From NCBI GenBank assembly GCA_014382465.1, contig JACNJP010000429.1:1-6042 (forward strand): a stretch of 6,042 nt of DNA. The letters are read 5' to 3'. The DNA is from Planctomycetota bacterium (lineage in GTDB: Bacteria; Planctomycetota; UBA1135). The notes below the pieces were generated by a model. That model saw only the letters and a program-made list of their open reading frames with translations, searched no databases and had not been told where the DNA came from. This document shows, piece by piece, positions 1 through 6,042 of this stretch. Position numbers and translations under genes: made by a program. Each line of letters starts with the position of its first letter. The stretch's first letter is position 1.

Positions 1-2771
1 CCGCTACGACCGACCGCCCCGCGCCCCCCTTCCGTCTCGAGCCCGAGCAGCTTGAGGCCGTCAGCCGGGTTTGCGACCGGGCCCTGGCCTGGTGCAGCCA
101 CATGATCTGGGAGGCCAACCACCGCGATGACAGCGAGGCGGGCGACCCCAAGGTCGGCGGCCACCCGGCCTCCTGCGCCTCGGCGCTGCACCTGGCCGGC
201 GCCCTCCACCTGGTCGCCCGCGACCCGGCCGACTTCTACTGCGCCAAGCCGCACCTGGCGCCGATGGACCACGCCCTGCACTACGGGCTGGGCTTCTTCC
301 GCCACCCCGACGGCCGCTGGTTCGACGACGCCGAGGCCGAGGCCGTCATGCACCGCCTGCGCTCCTTCTCGCGGGGCGGCGAGCCGGTGTTCCAGAGCTA
401 CCACGCCGAAGGCGACCCCGACTCCTGGCGCATCCTGCCGTCCGGCACCGTCGGCATCCCGCCGGTGTGCTCGGCCTACCTGGCGCTGGCCTACCGCTAC
501 GGCGCCGACCACGACCTGTGCTCGCAGACCCCGCACCACTTCTGGTCGATCATCGGCGACTCGGAGCTGCGCGAGGGCTCGCTGATGGAGGCGATGCCGG
601 ACATCGCCGAGCGCGAGCTCGGCAACGTCACCTGGATCATCGACTACAACCGCCAGAACCTGGACGGCACCCGCATCCCCAACCAGCGCGGCCTGCGCGG
701 CACCGACGCCGACCGCATCGAGCGCACCTTCGAGGCCAACGGCTGGGACGTGATCCAGCTGCGCCACGGCCGGCGGCGCCTGGAGCTGTTCCAGCGGCCC
801 GGCGGGGAGACCTTCCGCGCCCTGCTCGAGACCGGCTTCAGCGACTACCAGTTCCAGGCGCTGCTGTGGAAGAAGGAGCCCGAGCTGACCCGGCGCGAGT
901 TGCTGGAGCGGGCCCCGGAGCTCGAGGCCTTCCTGGCCGAGCTCGACGACCAGGAGCTGCTGGCGGCCTTCGCCGACCTCGGCGGCCACGACCTGGTCGA
1001 GGTCCTCCGCGCCTACGAAGCGGCCCTGGCCGACGACAAGGTGCCGACGCTGATCGTCGCCCACACGGTCAAGGGCTGGGGGCTGGAGAGCTTCGCCAAG
1101 CCGGGCAACCACAGCACCCTTCCCAGCGAGCAGGAGGTCGGCGCCCTGCTGGCCTCCCAGGGGCTGGGCCTGGAGGACGCCTACGGCCGCGTCGGCGGCT
1201 GGCACGCCAGCGGCCCGGAGCTGAACCTGCTCGCCTCCCGCGGCAAGCAGCTCCGCGAAGGGGTTGCCGCCGCCGAGTCGCGCATCGCCGCCAACCGCGA
1301 GCGCATCGGCGCCCTGCTGGCGCCGACCCTGCCGCTGCCCGAGGACTTCGGCATCAACCTCGGCCTGGTGCCGATGGCCCACACCCAGTGGCTGTGGGGT
1401 CAGGTCGCCGGGCGGCTGGTGCGGGTCGGCACCCACGACGAGCTGAGCGCCGCCGGCCTCGACCCCGGCCGCGACCTCGACGCCTTCGAGTCGCGCTGGG
1501 CCAAGGTCGCCGACCTGATGCTGACGCTGTCGCCGGACGTCGGCACCAGCACCAACATCAACCCGGCGATGGACGCCAAGATCTACGGCCCCGAGCACAC
1601 CGACAACCTCGAGGCCCAGTTCGAGCTGAGCGAGCGCGGCCGGCCGGAGCTCTACTCCCACTCCGAGCCCTGGACCCGCCACATCCGCTTCGAGATCGCC
1701 GAGGCCAACTGCATGTCGGCGGTGGCCTCCTTCGGCAAGATGGGCAAGTACGCCGGGGTGCCCTTCCTGCCGATGATGACGGTCTACGACTTCTTCATCA
1801 AGCGGGCGCTCGACCAGCTCTACTACGACGTCTACTGGCGCTCGAGCTTCATCCTGGTCGGCACCCCTTCGGGGGTGACGCTGTCCCCCGAGGGCGCCCA
1901 GCATTCGTGGAAGAACGACCTCCAGATGCCCTCGCTGATCACCTGGGAGCCGGCCTTCGCCCGCGAGATGGAGTGGGTCCTGGCGGACGCCGTGCGCCGC
2001 CACGTCGACGAGGACAACCTCGACCGCGAAGGCGTGCTGGTGCGCGGCGTCACCCGCGGGCTGCCGCAGCGGGAGTTCGAGCAGCGCTTGAAGGCCCAGC
2101 CGCGCTTCGCCGGCCGCTCCAAGGAGGAGGTCCACGCCGAGATCCGGCGGGACGTCCTGGCCGGCGGCTACCTGCTGGTCGACCGCTCCGGCGAGCCGGA
2201 CTACGCCCCGGGCGAGAACGTGGTCAAGATCCTGGCGATGGGCGCGGTGGTCGACCAGGCGCTGGCCGCCAGCGACCGCCTGCTCGAGGTCGGCGTCCAC
2301 GCCGACGTGGTCGTGGTCAGCAGCGCCGACCTGCTGCTCGGCCGCTTCGCCCAGCGCGACGGCTACGCCCAGCTCGGCCGGCTCGGCCTGAGCGGCGAGC
2401 TGCACCTCTCGCCGGCCGGGCCGCAGCCGCTGGCGGCCGCCGACGCCCGGCTGCTGGCCGCCCGCTGCGTGCCGGTGGTCTCGGTGGCCGACGGCGAGGA
2501 GGGCCTGCTGGACAACGCCGGCTCGATCCTCGGCGTGCCGCAGGTGGCCTGCGCGGTGCGGAAATTCAGCAAGTCCGGCCGCCCGAGCGACATCTACCGC
2601 TACCAGGAGATCGACGCCGAGGCGGTCTTCGCGGCCGCCGGGCGAGCCCTGTCGCGAGCCGCCCTGCGCGAGGTCCGGCTGTCGGAATCGGCGCTGCGGT
2701 CTCTGCAGCAGCCGCCGGCCGCCCCGGTGCCCGACTGGCGCACGCTCTGGCCCTTCGATTTCGAGGCCTGA
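1..2771 (+). CDS. AceE-like 2-oxoacid (pyruvate) dehydrogenase E1 / transketolase-family ThDP enzyme, 5' partial
   Basis: Probable ThDP-dependent 2-oxoacid decarboxylase of the homodimeric E1 (AceE) type; in that family it decarboxylates pyruvate and acetylates the lipoyl group of E2 in the cytoplasm. The frame is open from the first complete codon (position 3) to TGA 2769-2771, 922 visible residues. The first ATG is at 102, but the 33 codons before it resemble the helix preceding the AceE GGH motif, and no ATG or GTG lies among them, so the true start is upstream. Numbering from ATG 102: His21 (GGH), His51 and Tyr100 match AceE active-site positions. Asp153, Asn183 and Gln185 match its Mg-ThDP ligands, with the same 30-residue Asp-Asn spacing. 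His337 (GNHS) matches the mobile-loop His407. A second ThDP-fold domain (about 470-680) carries Glu531/Glu534 and His601 (EGAQH). A transketolase C-terminal domain spans about 690-850. Odd points: the usual GDG is GDS, and several conserved AceE residues differ. The family is secure from recalled AceE sequence; the substrate and E2 partnership are inferred. Confidence 0.85.
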   Translation, partial: ATTDRPAPPFRLEPEQLEAVSRVCDRALAWCSHMIWEANHRDDSEAGDPKVGGHPASCASALHLAGALHLVARDPADFYCAKPHLAPMDHALHYGLGFFRHPDGRWFDDAEAEAVMHRLRSFSRGGEPVFQSYHAEGDPDSWRILPSGTVGIPPVCSAYLALAYRYGADHDLCSQTPHHFWSIIGDSELREGSLMEAMPDIAERELGNVTWIIDYNRQNLDGTRIPNQRGLRGTDADRIERTFEANGWDVIQLRHGRRRLELFQRPGGETFRALLETGFSDYQFQALLWKKEPELTRRELLERAPELEAFLAELDDQELLAAFADLGGHDLVEVLRAYEAALADDKVPTLIVAHTVKGWGLESFAKPGNHSTLPSEQEVGALLASQGLGLEDAYGRVGGWHASGPELNLLASRGKQLREGVAAAESRIAANRERIGALLAPTLPLPEDFGINLGLVPMAHTQWLWGQVAGRLVRVGTHDELSAAGLDPGRDLDAFESRWAKVADLMLTLSPDVGTSTNINPAMDAKIYGPEHTDNLEAQFELSERGRPELYSHSEPWTRHIRFEIAEANCMSAVASFGKMGKYAGVPFLPMMTVYDFFIKRALDQLYYDVYWRSSFILVGTPSGVTLSPEGAQHSWKNDLQMPSLITWEPAFAREMEWVLADAVRRHVDEDNLDREGVLVRGVTRGLPQREFEQRLKAQPRFAGRSKEEVHAEIRRDVLAGGYLLVDRSGEPDYAPGENVVKILAMGAVVDQALAASDRLLEVGVHADVVVVSSADLLLGRFAQRDGYAQLGRLGLSGELHLSPAGPQPLAAADARLLAARCVPVVSVADGEEGLLDNAGSILGVPQVACAVRKFSKSGRPSDIYRYQEIDAEAVFAAAGRALSRAALREVRLSESALRSLQQPPAAPVPDWRTLWPFDFEA

Positions 2772-2883
2772 TCCGGACAATTCCGGCCGTTCTGGGCCCC
2801 CGAACGCAACCTAAGCCTTTTCCATAAACTGGCATGGGTTAAACCCCGGGGTGGCGCCCCCCGTCGCCGCCGTGAGAACTTCC
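2772..2883. promoter_or_regulatory. Intergenic region with AT-rich patch, possible promoter/leader of the PFOR genes
   Basis: This 112-base gap separates the AceE-like gene from the PFOR alpha-gamma gene and is the only substantial non-coding stretch. About 2803-2843 is roughly 55% A+T by count, against about 30% in the flanking genes, including TTTT (2818-2821), ATAAA (2824-2828) and TTAAA (2839-2843). That dip is what one expects of a promoter or operator in a GC-rich genome. I find no convincing -35/-10 pair. A TGGCAT at 2830-2835 resembles a sigma-54 -24 element but lacks the matching -12 GC. The distal part (2844-2861) is a GC-rich run with a weak GGGG/CCCC inverted pair. Separate transcription of the PFOR genes is therefore possible but not shown. 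Confidence 0.3.
2773..2806 (+). terminator. Tandem short hairpins after the AceE-like gene (weak terminator or attenuator candidate)
   Basis: Hairpin 1 pairs CCGGA (2773-2777) with TCCGG (2782-2786) around the loop CAAT, starting one base after the stop codon. Hairpin 2 pairs CGTTC (2788-2792) with GAACG (2802-2806), with two further G-C pairs (2794-2795 with 2799-2800) inside a one-base mismatch. The only T-run, TTTT at 2818-2821, is 12 bases beyond hairpin 2, too far for a standard intrinsic terminator. The structures could instead act as a partial terminator, an RNA-processing site or a 3' stabiliser between two co-transcribed segments. Short stems like these also arise by chance in GC-rich DNA. 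Confidence 0.25.
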
Positions 2884-4845
2884 ATGCCCGAAAACAACGT
2901 TCCCTACCCGGGTCAGCCGGCCACCGCCGACGGCTCCGCGATGGTGGCCTACGTCGAGACCCACATCGGCGAAGGCGCCGTCGGCTACCCCATCACCTCG
3001 TCGACCAACATGGGCCAGGCCTTCGAGGTCTCGGTCGCCGCCGGCAAGTCCAACCTGTGGGGCACCCCGCTGGTGTTCTTCGAGCCCGAGAGCGAGCACA
3101 GCGCCGCCTCGGCCTGCGAGGGCTTCGCCGCCTCCGGCGGCCGGGTCACCACCTTCACCTCCGGGCAGGGCCTGGTGCTGATGAAGGAGGTGCTCTACAC
3201 CATCGCCGGCAAGCGCCTGCCGGCGGTCTTCCACATCGGCGCCCGGGCGCTGACCAGCCACTCCCTGAACGTCCACGCCGGCCACGACGACGTCGCCGCG
3301 ATCCTGGACTGCGGCTGGGGCGTCCTGATGGGCCGCAACGCCCAGGAAGGCGCCGACTTCGCCCTGGTGGCGCGGCGCGTCGCCGAGGACACCGCGACCC
3401 CCTTCATGAACGTCCAGGACGGCTTCCTGACCACCCACACGGTCGAGAACGTGGTGCTGCCGGAGCCGGAGTTCATGAAGGACTTCGTCGGCGACCCGCG
3501 GGCCAAGATCGCGAACCTGATGAGCACCGACACCGCCCTGATGAGCGGCGTGGTGCAGAACCAGGACTCCTACATGAAGGGCAAGATCGCCCAGCGCGCC
3601 TTCTACGACCTGCTCCACCCGAAGCTCGAGGAGGCCTTCCAGGAGTTCGGCGCCCAGACCGGCCGCCGCTACGGCCTGATCGACGCCTACCGCTGCGACG
3701 ACGCCGACTACATCGTCGTCGGCATGGGCTCGCTGATGGAGACCACTGCGGCCACCGTCGACTGGCTGCGGGAGAACAGCGAGCTCAAGGCCGGCTGCGT
3801 CAGCGTCCTGTCGTGGCGGCCCTTCCCGGGCGCGGAGCTGGCCCAGGTGCTCGGCAAGGCCAAGGCGGTGGCGGTGATCGAGCGGCTCGACGTGCCGGCC
3901 GCCCAGTCCAACCCGCTGACCGGCGAGATCAAGGCGGCCCTCTACGACGCCAACGCCGGCGCGCCCGGCTACCAGCCGCTGCAGAGCCTGCCGACGGTCT
4001 ACGGCGGCTCGGGCGGCTTGGGCTCGCGCGACGTCCGCCCCGGCGACGTCAAGGCGCTGTTCTACCACATGGCGGAGGGCAAGCTGACCGCCGGCGGCCG
4101 CTACTTCTCGCTCGGCATCGACCACCCGACCGCCATCTCCCGGCCCGACGACCCCGATGTCCGCCCCAAGGGCTCGTTCTCGATGCGCGGCCACTCGGTC
4201 GGCGGCTTCGGCTCGGTGACCACCAACAAGGTCATCGCCACCCTGGTGGCCGACCTGTTCGACAAGCAGGTGCAGGCCTACCCCAAGTACGGCTCCGAGA
4301 AGAAGGGCCTGCCGACGACCTACTTCCTGACCATCGCGCCCGAGCACGTGCGGATCCACTGCGAGCTCAACCACGTCGAGTTCGTGCCGCTCAACGACGT
4401 CAACGCCTTCCAGAACGGCAACCCGCTGTTCGGGCTGATCGAGGGCGGCTCGATCCTGATCCAGTCGCCGCTCGACGACCCGGAGGCGGTCTGGCGCCAC
4501 GTGCCCGAGAAGGCCCGGCGGAAGATCCGCGAGAAGAACATCCACGTCTACTACCTGGACATGGTGCAGACGGCGCGGGAGATCGCCAGCAGCCCGGACC
4601 TGGTGGTGCGGATGCAGGGCATCGTGCTGCTGGGCATCTTCCTCAAGGTGACGCCCTTCGCCGAGGAGTCGGGGCTCGACCACGACCACCTGCTCGAGGG
4701 GGTGGAGCGCTCGATCCGCAAGTACTTCGGCAGCCGCGGCGAGAAGGTCGTGGCCGAGAACCTGGAATGCGTGCGACGCGGCCTCGACGAGGTCCGCGAG
4801 GTTCCGCGCGAGATCATCGAATCCGAAACCACCCTGAGCGTCTGA
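2884..4845 (+). CDS. Pyruvate:ferredoxin oxidoreductase-type, fused alpha-gamma subunit
   Basis: Alpha plus gamma chain (653 residues) of a 2-oxoacid:ferredoxin oxidoreductase, closest in layout to NifJ/PFOR domains I-III. With the next gene's product it should convert a 2-oxoacid, most likely pyruvate, plus CoA to acyl-CoA, CO2 and reduced ferredoxin or flavodoxin in the cytoplasm. Domain I has YPITSSTNMG (35-44; Thr38 matches the substrate-contacting Thr of NifJ), Glu71 (the family's ThDP-activating Glu), TTFTSGQGL (89-97) and Arg121 in ARALTSH. Domain II covers about 265-400. The gamma domain (about 435-640) has GGFGSVTTNK (440-449), a TAPEHVR-like segment near 485 and the GGSILIQSP strand (521-529). 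Its end (SIRKYFGSRGEKVV, 610-623) matches the end of NifJ domain III, so the chain looks complete. There are no Fe-S motifs here. I chose ATG 2884 because GAGA at 2874-2877 is a fair ribosome-binding site; in-frame GTG codons at 2851 and 2872 would add only 11 or 4 non-conserved residues. Substrate specificity is inferred. Confidence 0.9.
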   Translation: MPENNVPYPGQPATADGSAMVAYVETHIGEGAVGYPITSSTNMGQAFEVSVAAGKSNLWGTPLVFFEPESEHSAASACEGFAASGGRVTTFTSGQGLVLMKEVLYTIAGKRLPAVFHIGARALTSHSLNVHAGHDDVAAILDCGWGVLMGRNAQEGADFALVARRVAEDTATPFMNVQDGFLTTHTVENVVLPEPEFMKDFVGDPRAKIANLMSTDTALMSGVVQNQDSYMKGKIAQRAFYDLLHPKLEEAFQEFGAQTGRRYGLIDAYRCDDADYIVVGMGSLMETTAATVDWLRENSELKAGCVSVLSWRPFPGAELAQVLGKAKAVAVIERLDVPAAQSNPLTGEIKAALYDANAGAPGYQPLQSLPTVYGGSGGLGSRDVRPGDVKALFYHMAEGKLTAGGRYFSLGIDHPTAISRPDDPDVRPKGSFSMRGHSVGGFGSVTTNKVIATLVADLFDKQVQAYPKYGSEKKGLPTTYFLTIAPEHVRIHCELNHVEFVPLNDVNAFQNGNPLFGLIEGGSILIQSPLDDPEAVWRHVPEKARRKIREKNIHVYYLDMVQTAREIASSPDLVVRMQGIVLLGIFLKVTPFAEESGLDHDHLLEGVERSIRKYFGSRGEKVVAENLECVRRGLDEVREVPREIIESETTLSV

Positions 4846-4851
4846 GCGGAG
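4846..4851 (+). promoter_or_regulatory. Ribosome-binding site of the PFOR delta-beta gene, close-spaced
   Basis: GGAG at 4848-4851 lies just after the alpha-gamma stop codon (4843-4845) and only two bases before ATG 4854. The spacing is shorter than the usual 5-9 bases. With only eight bases between the genes, this suggests that delta-beta translation depends on ribosomes finishing alpha-gamma (translational coupling), which would keep the two chains at equal amounts. Confidence 0.45.
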
Positions 4852-4853
4852 CC

Positions 4854-6042
4854 ATGGCCACGAAAACCAAGGAACAGGAACTCTTCGACCTCATCGACAT
4901 CGAGGACTTCAAGGACCGCGTCGTCTGCGGCTACAACGACGGCAGCGCCGAGCTCGGCCTGGCCGCCGACCTGTCGGTGGCGCGCTCGATCATCGCCCCC
5001 GGCACCGCCGCGCTGCGCGACTTCTCCTACATCGGCCCCGACGCCCCGGTGCTCGACAACGCCAACTGCGTCGGCTGCATGGAGTGCGTCACCGAGTGCC
5101 CGGACACCGCGATCCTGGGCAAGGTGGTGCCGGCCGACGAGTACGAGCGGCGCCTGGCGGCCTTCGACACCGACGCCGAGCGCGAGCAGTTCGCCGGCCA
5201 CTTCAACCGCACCCGCAAGTTCTACGACGCGGTCGAGAAGAAGGGCGGCAAGCCCGGCATGTTCGGCATCTTCATCGACCCGACCAAGTGCAAGGGCTGC
5301 GCCGAGTGCGTCGAGGTCTGCGGCGAGCACAACGCGCTGCACATGGAGGTCAAGGACGACCGCGGCCTGGAGTGGTTCAAGACCGGCTGGCGGCACTTCC
5401 TCGAGCTGCCCGACACCCCCGCCGAGTACATCAACGAGCGCGTCCTCACCGACATGATGCTGTCCTCGGAGGCGCTCTCGACCTTCACCGGCGGCGCCGG
5501 CTCGTGCATGGGCTGCGGCGAGGTCAGCGCGCTGCGCATGATGCTGGCGGCGACCGCCTTCGTCCACGGCAAGGACAACATCGGCCTGGTGGCGGCCACC
5601 GGCTGCAACACCGTCTACGCCTCGACCTACCCCTACAACCCCTACACGGTGCCGTGGATGAACTCGCTGTTCGAGAACGCCGCGACCACCGCCGCCGGCG
5701 TGCGGCTGCGCTGGGACCAGATGGGCTGGGGCGAGAAGAAGATCTGGACCCTCGGCGGCGACGGCGGAATGATCGACATCGGCTTCCAGGCGCTGTCGCG
5801 GCTGCTGGCGTCCGGCATGGACGTCAACGTCATGATCCTGGACACGCAGGTCTACTCCAACACCGGCGGCCAGACCTCGACCGCGTCCTTCTTCGGCCAG
5901 GAGGCCAAGCTGTCGGCCCACGGCAAGGCCCGCGGCGGCAAGGTCGAGCGGCGCAAGGAGGCGGGCCAGATCGCCATGGTGCACCCGGCCGGCTACGTCG
6001 CCCCGACGACCGCGGCGCACCCGAACCACCTCCACCCCGCCC
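4854..6042 (+). CDS. Pyruvate:ferredoxin oxidoreductase-type, fused delta-beta subunit (ferredoxin domain + ThDP domain), 3' partial
   Basis: Catalytic and electron-transfer chain partnering the alpha-gamma gene product. The frame is open from ATG 4854 to the window edge (396 residues) with no stop. A short N-terminal region leads into a bacterial-type 2[4Fe-4S] ferredoxin domain: cluster 1 is CVGCMECVTECP (Cys72, 75, 78, 82) and cluster 2 is CKGCAECVEVCG (Cys146, 149, 152, 156). The beta domain begins near 210 with SCMGCGE (Cys218, Cys221) and ATGC (Cys251), matching three of the four ligands of the ThDP-proximal cluster in NifJ. The fourth would lie past the window end. The ThDP/Mg signature is GDGGMIDIG (302-310) followed by VYSNTGGQ (333-340), both almost identical to NifJ. 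Electrons should pass from ThDP through the proximal cluster and the two ferredoxin clusters to external ferredoxin or flavodoxin. NifJ has the same domain order in one chain. The family is certain; pyruvate as substrate is likely, not proven. In cluster 2 the residue after the last Cys is Gly instead of the common Pro. Confidence 0.92.
   Translation, partial: MATKTKEQELFDLIDIEDFKDRVVCGYNDGSAELGLAADLSVARSIIAPGTAALRDFSYIGPDAPVLDNANCVGCMECVTECPDTAILGKVVPADEYERRLAAFDTDAEREQFAGHFNRTRKFYDAVEKKGGKPGMFGIFIDPTKCKGCAECVEVCGEHNALHMEVKDDRGLEWFKTGWRHFLELPDTPAEYINERVLTDMMLSSEALSTFTGGAGSCMGCGEVSALRMMLAATAFVHGKDNIGLVAATGCNTVYASTYPYNPYTVPWMNSLFENAATTAAGVRLRWDQMGWGEKKIWTLGGDGGMIDIGFQALSRLLASGMDVNVMILDTQVYSNTGGQTSTASFFGQEAKLSAHGKARGGKVERRKEAGQIAMVHPAGYVAPTTAAHPNHLHPA

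Noticed and set aside
102..104. ATG 102 as the start of the AceE-like protein
   Set aside because: The frame is open upstream to the window edge, the 33 preceding codons look like part of the family's N-terminal helix, and no ribosome-binding site precedes this ATG.
467..2827. Long + strand open frame of about 786 codons overlapping the AceE-like gene
   Set aside because: Its translation is almost entirely Arg, Ala, Pro and Gly with no recognisable domain. It is the shifted reading of a GC-rich gene whose other frame has clear family motifs.
2830..2844. Possible sigma-54 promoter (TGGCAT followed by TTAAAC)
   Set aside because: The -24-like half is present, but the bases at the -12 position read AC instead of GC, so the match is not good enough to call.
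2844..2861. GC-rich inverted pair (GGGG 2848-2851 with CCCC 2857-2860) as a terminator
   Set aside because: It is a four-base stem with no following T-run, lies just upstream of the next start codon, and is expected by chance in such GC-rich DNA.
2839..4689. Long antisense open frame of about 616 codons opposite the PFOR alpha-gamma gene
   Set aside because: It is low-complexity, rich in Val, Gly, His, Leu and Asp, and mirrors the codon bias of the + strand gene. No domain or ribosome-binding site supports it.
4551..6035. Long antisense open frame of about 494 codons opposite the PFOR delta-beta gene
   Set aside because: It has the same shadow composition, and the + strand frame carries unmistakable ferredoxin and ThDP motifs along the same stretch.

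Overview
The window is high-GC DNA (about 70% by eye, with strong G/C preference at third codon positions) from a bacterium. The base composition and protein types would fit several phyla (for example Acidobacteriota, Myxococcota or Proteobacteria), and I cannot choose among them from this sequence. It is densely coding on the + strand. There are no RNA genes, mobile elements, CRISPR arrays or long repeats that I can support.

Layout: (1) Positions 1-2771 hold a thiamine-diphosphate (ThDP) enzyme resembling the homodimeric pyruvate dehydrogenase E1 (AceE) and transketolase. Its 5' end lies outside the window. (2) Positions 2772-2883 are the only real intergenic gap. It has two small back-to-back hairpins, then an AT-richer patch that stands out from the rest and may hold transcription signals. 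(3) Positions 2884-4845 encode a fused alpha+gamma chain of a pyruvate:ferredoxin oxidoreductase (PFOR/NifJ family). (4) Eight bases later, positions 4854-6042 encode the matching delta+beta chain: two [4Fe-4S] ferredoxin motifs followed by the ThDP-binding catalytic domain. It is cut by the 3' window edge.

Genes 2 and 3 together match single-chain NifJ in order, cut once between the gamma and ferredoxin domains. They almost certainly form one enzyme that decarboxylates a 2-oxoacid (most likely pyruvate) with CoA, giving acyl-CoA, CO2 and reduced ferredoxin or flavodoxin. The first gene encodes a second, structurally unrelated solution to 2-oxoacid decarboxylation, normally lipoamide- and NAD-linked and oxygen-tolerant. 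Its E2/E3 partners are not in the window. The pairing of an AceE-like E1 with a split PFOR is the main point of interest. I see no clear sign of a wholly new type of system; this looks like central carbon metabolism with unusual gene architecture.
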